Counted from the stretch's first letter, positions 18,907 to 27,417 are shown. The stretch: 55,155 bases of DNA from UBA5614 sp034678545 (GCA_034678545.1 JAXDBS010000059.1:1-55155); one strand, 5' to 3'. Program-made: numbers and translations. Notes: a model not told the origin generated them from the letters alone.

Positions 18907-20625
18907 TTACACGATAATTCTATGAATTACCTTATTTTTGGTGATTTGGGTGAGCTGGCGCAGCAGGACCTCCTTCTGCTTGAAGAGTTCCAGGTTGTCG
19001 GGTTCCGATTTGATCCTCTTGTCCATTTCCTCCAGGTCGAACTGGAGCTTGCGGACTGTCACGCCCTGCAGGGCGTCTTGAAAACTCATCCCGGTCAAAT
19101 CTTCAAACAGAAGGTCGGTCAATTGCTCCCTCAGAGCAGCATTTTCGATCTGGTCAAGCAGGCGGGCAGGCTCTTCAAGGTCGTCCGCCCTGTCCTGATC
19201 CGTCAGATATTTGTATATCCGCTTATATTCGATATTAAAAAAATAATCCGCATTGAGCTCCTGCGCAAGTCTCAAATAACTGTTTTTTTCCCTCAGGGAA
19301 AGAGCGAGCAGAAAGCGTTCCTCGGGATTTTCCTCCGCCGCTTCGGGAGGGGCGGTTTCGCTTTCCCGGCGGCTGCTGAGGCTTACCTTTTGCTTAATGG
19401 AGCTTTCGCTCAGGTTAAAGGCCTCGGAGGCGTCCCGGATGAGGAATTCCCTCTGGATGGGGTCGCGGACCTGGCGGATGGCGTCCGCCAGTTGCTCCAC
19501 CCGTTCCCGGGCGGGGATATCCAGTTGTTCGTTCCTGGCCAGGAAGCTGATCAGGGTCTCCGCGTTTTCCACAAAATCGAGCAGGGCGTTTTTGCCGTAA
19601 TTGAGCAGGAAGGAATCCGGGTCTTCGCCTTCGGGCAGGACCACGATGCTGGGGTCGAAGCCTTTGCTCAGGATGAGCAGTCCTGCGCGCAGAGCGGCTT
19701 TCCGGCCTGCCGCGTCGCCGTCGTAGAGCATGTATATATTGCGGGTATAGCGGCCTAAAAGATAGATCTGGTCCTCAGTCAGGGCGGTGCCCAGGGAGGC
19801 GGCGCCATGGGTGATGCCGCTTTCATACAGGCGTAGAAAATCCATGTAGCCTTCGCAGACCAGCGCCCGGTCCACCTTGGAGATATTGTACCGGGTCTTG
19901 AACAGGCCATAGAGTTCCTTGCCCTTGGTGTAAAGCTCCGTCCCGGGGGAGTTGATGTATTTCACGTCCTTAGCGTCGGCTGAAAGGGTCCGCCCGCCAA
20001 AGGCGACCACCTCCCCCGAGTTGTTGTGAATGGGGAACATCAGGCGCTCGCGGAACTGGTCGATCAGGTTGCCCTGGGCGAAGCCGAAGAGGCCGCTTTC
20101 CTTGAGCAGGGCTGGATTGATCCCGGCCTTGAGCAGATGGTTTTTCAGCCCGCTGTTGCTGTTCAGGGCATAGCCCAGTTCCAGCGTCTTGGCGGTCTCG
20201 GGCGAGATCTGCCGCTTCGCCAGGTAATCCAGGACGGACTGGCCGTGCTCGAACAGGTTGCCGGCATAGTAGTCCTTGGCCAGCCGGTAGGCCTGCAGCA
20301 GCAGGTCACGCCTGGTTGAAACGGTCTTGGTCCGCTCCCGTTCGGGGATCTGGATCCCGGCCCGGGCGGCGAGCTTTTTCACCGCTTCGATAAAGTTCAG
20401 TTTCTCGTACTCCTGGACGAAGGTGAAGACGTTGCCCGCCTTTCCGCAGGCAAAGCATTTATAGATCTGCTTGGGCTGGCTGACGTTGAGCGAGGGGTGG
20501 CTGTCGTTGTGGAAGGGGCAGAGTCCGCGGTAGCTGGTGCCGGCTTTTTTGAGGCTGATGTAGCTGCCGATGACGTCCACGATGTCGTTGCTGCGGCGGA
20601 TTTGGTCGATCAGGCTCTGGTCCAT
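18907..20625 (-). CDS. dnaG: DNA primase
   Basis: 572 aa. The N-terminal zinc ribbon is complete (C36, H39, C57, C60 in CPFHNDSHPSLNV and KCFACGKAGNVF). The RNA polymerase/TOPRIM core follows, with the EGYMDFLRLYESG acidic motif and the DGDAAGRKAALR metal-binding motif. The C-terminal 130 residues are helical and probably bind the DnaB helicase. It makes RNA primers for replication. It starts 6 bases after the mutS2 stop and ends 10 bases before the rpoD start, so translation is likely coupled. Confidence 0.97.
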   Translation of the reverse strand: MDQSLIDQIRRSNDIVDVIGSYISLKKAGTSYRGLCPFHNDSHPSLNVSQPKQIYKCFACGKAGNVFTFVQEYEKLNFIEAVKKLAARAGIQIPERERTKTVSTRRDLLLQAYRLAKDYYAGNLFEHGQSVLDYLAKRQISPETAKTLELGYALNSNSGLKNHLLKAGINPALLKESGLFGFAQGNLIDQFRERLMFPIHNNSGEVVAFGGRTLSADAKDVKYINSPGTELYTKGKELYGLFKTRYNISKVDRALVCEGYMDFLRLYESGITHGAASLGTALTEDQIYLLGRYTRNIYMLYDGDAAGRKAALRAGLLILSKGFDPSIVVLPEGEDPDSFLLNYGKNALLDFVENAETLISFLARNEQLDIPARERVEQLADAIRQVRDPIQREFLIRDASEAFNLSESSIKQKVSLSSRRESETAPPEAAEENPEERFLLALSLREKNSYLRLAQELNADYFFNIEYKRIYKYLTDQDRADDLEEPARLLDQIENAALREQLTDLLFEDLTGMSFQDALQGVTVRKLQFDLEEMDKRIKSEPDNLELFKQKEVLLRQLTQITKNKVIHRIIV

Positions 20626-20631
20626 CGTATC

Positions 20632-22974
20632 CTACAAAGTCACCACGGTCACGCCGCTGCCGCCGGTTTCCTGGGGCGGGGTGCCGATGCTCTTGATCTG
20701 TTTCTTCATTTTGAGGTAGTCGCGCACCTTGGCCCTGAGCGCGCCGGTGCCTTTGCCGTGCACGATGCGCAGGCTGTGGAGGCCGGCCACCATGGCGTTG
20801 TCGATGAATTCGTCGATCAGCGGCTGCGCCTCGTCAAAGGTGAGCCCCAGCAGCTTCAGCTCGAAATGGGCGGAGGGCGTGGCCTTCACTGTCGGCAGGG
20901 GATGCGTTTCCTCGGGTTTGGCGGTCCGGCTTTCGAACACGCTGTCGCGTTTGGCCTTGAATTGGATGCCGTTCATGTCCACCAGCACGCTCTTGCCCTT
21001 GATCCCGATGACGGTGGCGTCGGTCTCGAATTCCTGCAGCCAGACCCGGTCGCCGGGCTGGGGATCAAAGGCCTTGCGGAGCGGCTTGCCCTCGAAATCC
21101 CTGATCTTTTCCCGCGTCTCGGTCTGCAGTTCCTGCAGCTTGTCCACCAGGACCTCGGTCTTCTTTTTGCGCACTTCCCGGTCCGCCTGGCGGAGTTCCT
21201 CCAACTCCTTCAAAAGCTGCTTCTGGCTGTTGATCAGGTCCTGCTGCTGCTCCTTGAGCAGTTCTTTCTTCTTGGATTTGAGCTCCGCGTCGAACTTTTT
21301 GATGCGCTGCTCGTATTCGCTGATGATGGCGTCCAGGTTGCGGCTTTTCAGCTTGACCTGCCAGCTCTCGGTGGCGACCACCTTCTTCTCCTCCTGCAGC
21401 TTTTTGATCAGGAGGGTGAATTCCTGGTTCTGGCTGCCGGTGAGGTCTTTGGCGCGCTCCACCAGGGCTTTGTCCAGGCCCAGGGAGGCGGCCACCTCGA
21501 TGGCGAAGCTGTCGCCGGGGAAGCCCAACTCGAAGCGGTAGGTGGGCGTCAGGGATTTCATATCGAACTGCATGGAGGCGTTGGAGCAGCGTTCGCTGTT
21601 CTCGGCGAAAACCTTGAGGGCGAGGTAATGCGTGGTGGCTATGCCTTTGGCCCGTTTTTGCGCCAGGGTTTCCATGATCGCCTGGGCCAGGGCGCTGCCC
21701 TGCTGCGGGTCCGTGGCCGCGCCGATCTCGTCCAGCAGGACCAGCGTTTTCTCGTCGCACACTTCGAGGATGGACCTGATTTTGGAGATGTGGGAGGAAA
21801 AAGTGCTGAGCGCCTGCTCGATGGACTGTTCGTCGCCGATGTCGGCCGCCACCTGTTTGAACAGGCCAATGGAAGTATTGTCTGCCACAGGGATGGGCAG
21901 GCCGGTCAGAGCCATCAGGGTGAGCAGGCCCACCGCCTTGAGCAGAACGGTTTTCCCGCCCGTGTTGGGGCCGCTCAGGACCAGGAGGTCATAGCCGTCG
22001 CCCAGATCCGTCTCGAAAGGGACGACTTGGTTCACACTGCCTTTTTGCAGTATGAGCAGAGGATGGCGGCCGCCCCGGATGCGGATCTGCGGCTGCTCCG
22101 AGATCTCCGGGACCCGGGATTGCAGTTTCACGCCCAGCCGGGCGCAGGCATACAGGCAATCCAGGGTGGCCAGATTGGCGTAATTTTCTTTCAGCTGCTG
22201 TTCCTGGGCCCGGATCTCCTGCGTGAAGGCCTGGAAAATGCGGAAGATCTCGCGCTTCTCCTCCTGCTGCAGAAGCTGCAGGTCGTTATTGGCGCTCACC
22301 ACATCCTCCGGCTCCATGAAGACCGTGGCCTTGCTGCCGGAGTGGCCTTGCACGATGCCTTTGACCTGCGGGACGTGCGATTCCCGGATGGGAATGACGT
22401 AGCGGCCTTCGCGCTGGGTGACGAATTTCTCCTGCAAAGCGTGCTCAAACGCCGCCTCGGTGAATTTCTTCTGCAGGCTGCGGATGATCTGTTCGCGCAG
22501 CAGAATTTTGCGTTTGCGGATGCGTTTCAGCTCTTCGGAAGCGGTGTCTTTGACTTCGCCTTCGTTGTCGAAGATCTGTTCGAATCCCCTGCGGATCTCG
22601 GGCAGGGGGAAGATCTTCTTCAGCAGCTGATACAGCTCCCGGTAGCCCTCCAACTCGTCGCGGCGCTGGCAGATTTCGGTGGCCAGGCGGGCGTTCAGAT
22701 AGGCGAGGCGGAATTCCTCAAAGTCATAGACCTGACTCTGCTGCACGCCGAACAGGCCGGCGAGGGGCAGCAGGTCCTCGAAGTTGAGGTCCTGCCCCTG
22801 CTTCAGCGCGTCCTGGATCTGCTCCAGCAGGATCAGCCGGGAGCGGATGGCGAGGATGTCCTCCAAAGGCGCCAGCTGCGCTGCATTGTCGTGTCCCGCG
22901 CTGCTGTGGCAACCCCCGGCGATCAGTCCCGTCACCTTGTCATATTCCAGATCCTGAAACAGTTTATGCTGCAT
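20632..22974 (-). CDS. mutS2: Endonuclease MutS2
   Basis: 780 aa, normal for MutS2. Order: MutS core/lever helices with DILAIRSRLILLEQ, then the ABC-type ATPase with Walker A LSGPNTGGKTVLLKAVG (about residue 332) and Walker B TLVLLDEIGAATDP. A long coiled coil is followed by a C-terminal Smr domain with IVHGKGTGALRAKVRDYL and GVTVVTL. In the Smr domain the usual LDLRG-type motif reads LKLLGLTF, so the Asp and Arg linked to nuclease activity in some homologues are missing. MutS2 suppresses recombination or rescues collided ribosomes depending on species. It lies 9 bases after cvpA and 6 before dnaG. Confidence 0.96.
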   Translation of the reverse strand: MQHKLFQDLEYDKVTGLIAGGCHSSAGHDNAAQLAPLEDILAIRSRLILLEQIQDALKQGQDLNFEDLLPLAGLFGVQQSQVYDFEEFRLAYLNARLATEICQRRDELEGYRELYQLLKKIFPLPEIRRGFEQIFDNEGEVKDTASEELKRIRKRKILLREQIIRSLQKKFTEAAFEHALQEKFVTQREGRYVIPIRESHVPQVKGIVQGHSGSKATVFMEPEDVVSANNDLQLLQQEEKREIFRIFQAFTQEIRAQEQQLKENYANLATLDCLYACARLGVKLQSRVPEISEQPQIRIRGGRHPLLILQKGSVNQVVPFETDLGDGYDLLVLSGPNTGGKTVLLKAVGLLTLMALTGLPIPVADNTSIGLFKQVAADIGDEQSIEQALSTFSSHISKIRSILEVCDEKTLVLLDEIGAATDPQQGSALAQAIMETLAQKRAKGIATTHYLALKVFAENSERCSNASMQFDMKSLTPTYRFELGFPGDSFAIEVAASLGLDKALVERAKDLTGSQNQEFTLLIKKLQEEKKVVATESWQVKLKSRNLDAIISEYEQRIKKFDAELKSKKKELLKEQQQDLINSQKQLLKELEELRQADREVRKKKTEVLVDKLQELQTETREKIRDFEGKPLRKAFDPQPGDRVWLQEFETDATVIGIKGKSVLVDMNGIQFKAKRDSVFESRTAKPEETHPLPTVKATPSAHFELKLLGLTFDEAQPLIDEFIDNAMVAGLHSLRIVHGKGTGALRAKVRDYLKMKKQIKSIGTPPQETGGSGVTVVTL

Positions 22975-22983
22975 TGTTGGTGT

Positions 22984-23517
22984 CTATTTCTGCTTTCCCT
23001 TGAGTTCGGAAGTGACAGCTTTGCCTTTCGCCGCAATCCGCTCTTTGATCTTGAACGCCGAATAGAGCTCGCTGCGGACCACCCGCACGGCCGAGTACAC
23101 GCGATGCCTGCTCTCGTTGGACAGGGTGTTGCGGAAGGGTGGGATGGCGTCGATCAGAATGGAGAAAGTGACCACCGCCAGCAGCCCCAGCAGAAAGCCG
23201 GTCAGGGCGCCCAGGGCGGAATTGATGAAAGACATGTGCATCAGCTTGAGCGTCTTTTCCAGCAGCAGGCGGATGATCTGCACGATCAGAGCGATCAGGG
23301 CGACGATCAGGATGACCGCCAGGATGGTGGAAAGCGCCGCTCCCAGATGCAGCTTTTGGACCAGACCCTGGCGCACCAGGGAAAAGTAATGGGCGAGCAG
23401 AAAAAAGACCAGGATCGTGCCCGCCAGCTTGAGGGCCATGCTGATCAGCCCCTTGCGCCAGCCGTGCCAGATCAGAACGGCCAGCAGCAGCAGGATCAGG
23501 ATGTCGAGAATTCCCAT
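22984..23517 (-). CDS. CvpA family membrane protein
   Basis: 177 aa with four predicted membrane helices, beginning ILDILILLLLAVLIWHGWRKGL, a pattern typical of CvpA (GxxKGLI word present as WRKGLISMALKLAG). The C-terminal 45 residues are charged and cytoplasmic. CvpA was first linked to colicin V production; its general role is envelope homeostasis. The ATG at 23517 fits the family's start; the longer frame to 23655 would cover the terminator and has no family similarity. It is followed at 9 bases by mutS2. Confidence 0.85.
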   Translation of the reverse strand: MGILDILILLLLAVLIWHGWRKGLISMALKLAGTILVFFLLAHYFSLVRQGLVQKLHLGAALSTILAVILIVALIALIVQIIRLLLEKTLKLMHMSFINSALGALTGFLLGLLAVVTFSILIDAIPPFRNTLSNESRHRVYSAVRVVRSELYSAFKIKERIAAKGKAVTSELKGKQK

Positions 23518-23615
23518 ATCGGCCACCTGTATTTTTTCAGGGCAGGGAAGGCAACCCTTCCGCTGCCGGATTGTGCGCTTGCCCGCTCCCGCGGATTTTG
23601 GGGCGGCAGGATTAA

Positions 23616-23652
23616 AAAGAAAAGTGATGAGGAGGTTTTGCCTCCCCATCAC
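23616..23652 (-). terminator. Intrinsic terminator downstream of rpsU
   Basis: On the minus strand, a 12-position stem (one A-C mismatch; GTGATGGGGAGG / CCTCCTCATCAC) with a CAAAA loop is followed by TTTTCTTTTTAAT. It lies between rpsU and cvpA and would cut most readthrough, so rpsU is likely made in excess over the following genes, as in other bacteria. Confidence 0.88.
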
Positions 23653-23721
23653 CAAACATCAGTCACCGGGCCGGTCCGGACCATTCCCGCCGGCGGGAAA
23701 CCCGGACGCGTCAGATGCCGG

Positions 23722-23928
23722 TTATCTCATATAACGTTGCATTTTGCGCTGGATCTTGATCATTTTGCGGCGGGAGACGTTTTCCTCGCGCTTTTTCTTC
23801 ACGCTCGGCTTCTCGTAAGCCTGATGCTTCTTGATCTCAGACAGGATGGCAGCCTTCTCACATTTCTTTTTGAATCTCTTCAGCAGAATATCAAAAGGTT
23901 CAGTCTCTTTGGCTGTAACTGTCGGCAC
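23722..23928 (-). CDS. rpsU: 30S ribosomal protein S21
   Basis: 68 aa, very basic, with the S21 signature PFDILLKRFKKKCEKA and the arginine/lysine-rich C-terminus (KKKREENVSRRKMIKIQ). It joins the 30S platform and helps in initiation. The start is GTG at 23928, 5 bases after a GGTGGTG site; no ATG is available in frame. A consensus TTGACA lies on the minus strand at 23986-23991, but the matching -10 box is poor. It heads the macromolecular-synthesis cluster. Confidence 0.94.
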   Translation of the reverse strand: MPTVTAKETEPFDILLKRFKKKCEKAAILSEIKKHQAYEKPSVKKKREENVSRRKMIKIQRKMQRYMR

Positions 23929-24417
23929 TAAATCACCACCTTTTTTGTACAGGATATGATGCCAAAATCAGAACCCCTGTTTTCGTGTCAAGCAGAAACT
24001 GCCTGCCATCTTTGCTGTTACGATAACGTTTGCATCTGACCTGATGGCCTTAGCCAACTCCGGTCCGGATCACAACCTGGTTTTGCATTGTATGCTTTTT
24101 TCATCTAAGCGGTTAGTACGTTCTTGGAATTAGTTCGTCGGGACGGTATATTGTATCCCGGTATGTCAGTTCCAGGGATAGGATCACCTCTTGGATGAGT
24201 CCGACAGGACGGCACAGCATAACAAGATAACTCATAACCAGGTCTTGTCAGTAGACGGAAAAGAGTCCTTTAGGACTACACAATGTAACCCGGCACGTGA
24301 GTGCCGGGTTACAATGGGTCGTCCTACGGACACAACTGCGTGTCATCCTGAGCCTGCTGAGTGAGGTGATATGGCATATAAGTATCATTCTTACGGACTA
24401 TTTCTTTATCCCAGAGC
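23929..24417. other. 489-bp gene-free gap with repeat elements
   Basis: It contains the rpsU promoter region (minus strand) at its left edge and family B repeats at 24198-24330. No open frame in it shows family features. Several short inverted repeats (AGTCCT-TT-AGGACT at 24264-24277; the 13-bp palindrome at 24284-24313) suggest a mobile or remodelled non-coding region next to the acquired-looking cassette on its right. Confidence 0.6.
24198..24330. repeat. Family B repeat, locus 1 (CCGGCAC palindrome plus GTGCCGTCCT satellite)
   Basis: AGTCCGACAGGACGGCAC at 24198-24215 is the reverse complement of the satellite seen twice near 36460-36540. A perfect 13-bp inverted repeat TGTAACCCGGCAC / GTGCCGGGTTACA (24284-24313, loop GTGA) follows, then ATG and a degenerate GTCGTCCTACGGAC. 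The words CCGGCAC, loop, GTGCCGGGTTACAATG are shared with the second locus. Confidence 0.8.
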
Positions 24418-24864
24418 TCAGATCTCCCCGGTCAGCCTGTCGTAATCGGGTACGGGGGGCAGCAGGCCGGCTTCCACGGCAGCGCGGACTGTTTTGCAGG
24501 GCAGGCTGTCCGCGTAGATCTGTTCCCGCGAGAGGGTCTGCAGATTGACGGCGGGGTCCTGCGCCTGCAGGGCGAACAGCATTTTAATGTAAAGATTGTA
24601 CCAGCTCAGGGCGGGTCTGTCCCGGTTTTCCTTTGCGTTGTTGTAGGCGATCTGGTAATCCTTGAAGTCTCTTTTGTAGCCGGCGGCGGGCGCGATCAGC
24701 CTGAGGTTGGCCATGATCGCCCTGGTGCGGTCGGTGTTGGGTTTGTTGTCCGGGACCACGTAACTGCGCACCAGGCACTTCTTCAGCTTGGGGTGGTAGT
24801 AATAGACCGCCCCGTCCGAGGTGCCGGTGTAGCCCCTGATTCCCTTGTGAAAATGCGCTTTCAT
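24418..24864 (-). CDS. Hypothetical protein, 148 aa
   Basis: I recognise no family. It is a soluble, basic protein with an aromatic N-terminus (KGIRGYTGTSDGAVYYYHP) that could be a small beta sheet, followed by helices rich in R, K and N. A second half holds WYNLYIKMLFALQAQDP. No signal peptide or membrane segment is seen. A strong AGGAGGA site lies 5 bases before the ATG. It is a single gene between the repeat-rich gap and the divergent arsenic-type cassette and has its own promoter. The good ribosome site and promoter support a real gene. Confidence 0.65.
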   Translation of the reverse strand: MKAHFHKGIRGYTGTSDGAVYYYHPKLKKCLVRSYVVPDNKPNTDRTRAIMANLRLIAPAAGYKRDFKDYQIAYNNAKENRDRPALSWYNLYIKMLFALQAQDPAVNLQTLSREQIYADSLPCKTVRAAVEAGLLPPVPDYDRLTGEI

Positions 24865-24897
24865 GTTTTCCTCCTGATCAGTTCGCTCTTGGATACC

Positions 24898-24969
24898 AGT
24901 TTATTTTCAGTCGATATCCTGTCAATATCCAGTTGACTTTATTTCGACTGGAATCCGGCTGGATATCGA
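24898..24969 (-). promoter_or_regulatory. Promoter with nested inverted repeats upstream of the 148-aa gene
   Basis: On the minus strand TTGACA (24920-24925) and TAAACT (24898-24903) are 16 bases apart. TCGATATCC (24911-24919) and GGATATCGA (24961-24969) form an inverted repeat with 9-bp arms, and GTCAA / TTGAC (24921-24937) a smaller one inside it. The inner repeat overlaps the -35 box, so a dimeric regulator could bind here. Confidence 0.5.
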
Positions 24970-25031
24970 GAGGGTATTGACTGACCATTAAGAAGGAGAG
25001 AGGATACTGCTCAGGTGAAGGCAGATTTTTC

Positions 25032-25075
25032 TTGACGTAATTGGCTGTTTTGCCAAATAGGCAAATATGAGGTGA
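25032..25075 (+). promoter_or_regulatory. ArsR-type operator and promoter region
   Basis: TTGACG (25032-25037) is a probable -35 box. Immediately downstream are two overlapping inverted repeats: TTGGC-tgtttt-GCCAA (25041-25056) and TTTGCC-aaata-GGCAAA (25049-25065). The second is a 17-bp palindrome placed where -10 and start site should be, ending a few bases before the GAGGTGA ribosome site at 25069-25075. ArsR-family repressors commonly bind such sequences in their own promoters; autoregulation is inferred. Confidence 0.6.
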
Positions 25076-25083
25076 CAAACGAA

Positions 25084-25392
25084 ATGAAAGACGACATCAG
25101 ATACACTTACATGAGCGGAGTGATGAAAGCTATGGCGCATCCCACCCGCCTCTATATTCTGGACCTTTTGCATAAACAGGAACACTGTGTCTGCGAACTG
25201 CAGGAGAAGATCGGGGACGACATGTCAACCGTCTCACGCCATCTGGCAGTGCTGAAAAACGCCGGCCTGATCAGCAGCCGCAAGGTCAGCAACCAGGTCT
25301 GGTACAAGCTGCTCTGTCCCTGCGTGCTGGATATCTATGAGTGCGTGATGGAAGTCAACAGCAGGAAAAAAGAGATAAGAGGGAAACTGTAA
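25084..25392 (+). CDS. ArsR/SmtB family metal(loid)-responsive repressor
   Basis: 102 aa winged-helix protein. The metal-binding motif ELCVCDL of arsenite sensors appears as EHCVCELQ, with Cys35 and Cys37 in the alpha-3 position. The recognition helix is STVSRHLAVLKNAGLI and the wing SSRKVSNQVWYKL. A second Cys pair sits in LLCPCVLDIYECV. Two Cys in the CxC pair favour As(III)/Sb(III) or a related thiophilic metal over Zn. I chose the ATG at 25084 because GAGGTGA lies 8 bases upstream. Its stop overlaps the start of the permease by one base (TAATG). Confidence 0.9.
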   Translation: MKDDIRYTYMSGVMKAMAHPTRLYILDLLHKQEHCVCELQEKIGDDMSTVSRHLAVLKNAGLISSRKVSNQVWYKLLCPCVLDIYECVMEVNSRKKEIRGKL

Positions 25393-26702
25393 TGAGTGAA
25401 AAATGGAAAGAGCTGAAAATCCTGCTGATCATGACAGGTATGTTTGTGGCTGCCTACTTTTTACCCTTTGGGTCAGCCAGGTTTTTGAACGGCTTGCATG
25501 AAGCATTTTACCTGCTGCAGGAATATGCCAGGCTGCATGTCCTTCTATGCTTGATTCCGGCTTTGTTTATTGCCGGAGCAGTGAGTGTTTTCATCAGCCA
25601 GGAATCGGTGATGCGTTTTCTGGGCGGCAAAGCCAAGCAATGGTTGGCATATAGCGTAGCAGCAGTATCCGGAGCAATCCTAGCTGTCTGCTCCTGCACG
25701 ATCTTACCCCTGTTCAGCGGAATCTACAAAAGAGGAGCGGGACTCGGACCTGCCACCGCTTTCCTGTATTCAGGACCAGCGATAAACGTGCTGGCCATTG
25801 TGATGACAGCCCGCATCCTGGGCTTGCAGATGGGGATTGCCAGAACAGTCGGTGCTGTTGGATTCAGCGTCATTATTGGATTTATTATGCATTTACTGTT
25901 TCGTAAGGAAGAACGGGATCGCCAGGATAATTTTATGAACCTACCGGAACCGGGAAAAGGCAGACCCTTGTGGCAGACCATTATCCATTTCGGACTGATG
26001 ATTCTCATCCTGATCGTGCTGAACTGGGCAAAACCCAATAGTGAAACAGCTTCGCCTTTCATGAACTGGATGTTTCAAAATAAATGGCTGGTGACAGGAA
26101 TCATGGCATTCTTGTTTGGCTTGTCTCTGAAAGCCTTCTACGGTTTTAAACTTTGGAAGGTGATCGTTACCACCATTATTGTCTGCCTGGTCGGATTTCT
26201 CTATCCGGGACAACCCTTGGTGCCTTTTGTCATGGCAATTTACTTGTTCAGCATGTGGCTGGTGCTGGACAAGGGAGAGTTGCATACATGGTTAGACTCA
26301 ACTTGGGACTTTGCCAAACTGATAGTTCCATTATTATTTATTGGAGTAATGATTGCCGGTTCTTTATTAGGACGTCCCGGGCATGAAGCATGGGTTCCCA
26401 ACAGATGGATAGAGGCTGCAGTTGGTGGGAATTCCCTGTTTGCCAATTTCTTTGCTGCTCTTTCGGGAGCTTTTATGTATTTTGCCACACTAACTGAAGT
26501 CCCTATTCTTCAGGGTTTACTCGGTAGTGGAATGGGCAAGGGTCCTGCTTTGGCACTCTTATTGGCAGGTCCGGCCCTATCACTGCCAAGCATGCTGGTG
26601 ATCAATACCGTGCTGGGATTGAAAAAGACATTTGCTTTTGTTTCCCTCGTTGTGATATTCTCTACTATTACAGGTTATCTGTTTGGGATGTGGTTCGCAT
26701 GA
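25392..26702 (+). CDS. ArsP-type permease (DUF318 / SO_0444-like efflux transporter)
   Basis: 436 aa with about ten membrane segments in two halves. The family motif is in segment 3-4: CSCTILPLFSGIYKRGAGLGPATAFLYSGPAIN with Cys100 and Cys102. The second half repeats the topology (LSGAFMYFATLTEVPILQGLLGSGMGKGPALALLLAGPALSLPSM). ArsP members export trivalent organoarsenicals; other members of this superfamily handle other metals, so methylarsenite is the leading guess only. Start codon ATG 25392 overlaps the arsR stop. Its end overlaps the ccdA-like gene by ATGA. Confidence 0.85.
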   Translation: MSEKWKELKILLIMTGMFVAAYFLPFGSARFLNGLHEAFYLLQEYARLHVLLCLIPALFIAGAVSVFISQESVMRFLGGKAKQWLAYSVAAVSGAILAVCSCTILPLFSGIYKRGAGLGPATAFLYSGPAINVLAIVMTARILGLQMGIARTVGAVGFSVIIGFIMHLLFRKEERDRQDNFMNLPEPGKGRPLWQTIIHFGLMILILIVLNWAKPNSETASPFMNWMFQNKWLVTGIMAFLFGLSLKAFYGFKLWKVIVTTIIVCLVGFLYPGQPLVPFVMAIYLFSMWLVLDKGELHTWLDSTWDFAKLIVPLLFIGVMIAGSLLGRPGHEAWVPNRWIEAAVGGNSLFANFFAALSGAFMYFATLTEVPILQGLLGSGMGKGPALALLLAGPALSLPSMLVINTVLGLKKTFAFVSLVVIFSTITGYLFGMWFA

Positions 26703-27406
26703 TAATGCTTTGGTTTGAGAAGCTTAGCGCTGCCTTGTATGCCAGCCCGGGAATTGCTGTTACTGCATCATTTTTATGGGGAATTCTGAGTGTGTTGTTA
26801 AGTCCTTGCCATTTGGCAAGCATACCTTTGATTATTGGCTTTCTGGATGGCCAGAAAGACCTGAATACAAAAAAGGCGTTCAAGTTGTCCGCCTTTTTCA
26901 CTCTGGGCATTTTGCTCATGATGGCAATAATCGGACTGATTACAGGTCTTTTAGGCACGATGTTGGGCAATATCGGCGGCTGGGCGGAAACTGTCGTAGG
27001 AGCCATATTTCTGGTCATGGCATTCTTAATTGCAGATTTAATAAAAATGCCGGCTTTCCTGAATAATGGAGTGAACCAGAAACAGGGTAAAGGAGTATGG
27101 GCTGCCTTGACACTAGGTTTCTTGCTGGGAATAGCCTTAGGTCCCTGTTCGTTTGCTTTCATGGCTCCCATCCTGGCTATTGTGTTTTCAGCCGCAGGCA
27201 CGAAATTAGTCTTTGCCCTGACGCTTGTCCTGGCTTACATAATTGGTCACTGCCTGGTCATTATCTCTGCCGGAACCTTTGCAGGGGCAGTCCAAGTATA
27301 TTTGAACTGGACAAGCAAATCCAAAGGGACTAAAATCGTCAGGTATATTTGCGGAGTATTGATATTTGTCGCAGGGATTTATCTCATTGTAAAGAAATAT
27401 ATATAA
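26699..27406 (+). CDS. CcdA-like thiol/disulfide membrane protein
   Basis: 235 aa with six membrane helices. Two conserved Cys lie in SPCHLASIPLIIGFL (C37) and GPCSFAFMAPIL (C150), the paired-cysteine pattern of CcdA/DsbD-beta proteins, which move reducing equivalents from cytosolic thioredoxin to the cell envelope. The ATG at 26699 overlaps the permease stop (ATGA), so the two are translationally coupled. In this cassette it probably feeds reducing power from the thioredoxin-like gene 12 bases downstream to the envelope lipoprotein further on. The c-type cytochrome role is possible but no cytochrome genes are here. Confidence 0.82.
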   Translation: MIMLWFEKLSAALYASPGIAVTASFLWGILSVLLSPCHLASIPLIIGFLDGQKDLNTKKAFKLSAFFTLGILLMMAIIGLITGLLGTMLGNIGGWAETVVGAIFLVMAFLIADLIKMPAFLNNGVNQKQGKGVWAALTLGFLLGIALGPCSFAFMAPILAIVFSAAGTKLVFALTLVLAYIIGHCLVIISAGTFAGAVQVYLNWTSKSKGTKIVRYICGVLIFVAGIYLIVKKYI

Positions 27407-27417
27407 AGGAGTTAAAA

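Noticed and set aside
20497..23931. 1144-residue open frame on the plus strand
   Set aside because: It lies wholly antisense to dnaG, mutS2, cvpA and rpsU, is Leu/Gln/Gly-rich in a mirror pattern and has no family features. It comes from the codon bias of the real genes.
24284..24313. Possible CRISPR repeat
   Set aside because: Palindromic like some CRISPR repeats, but occurs once per gap with no regular spacers and no cas genes.
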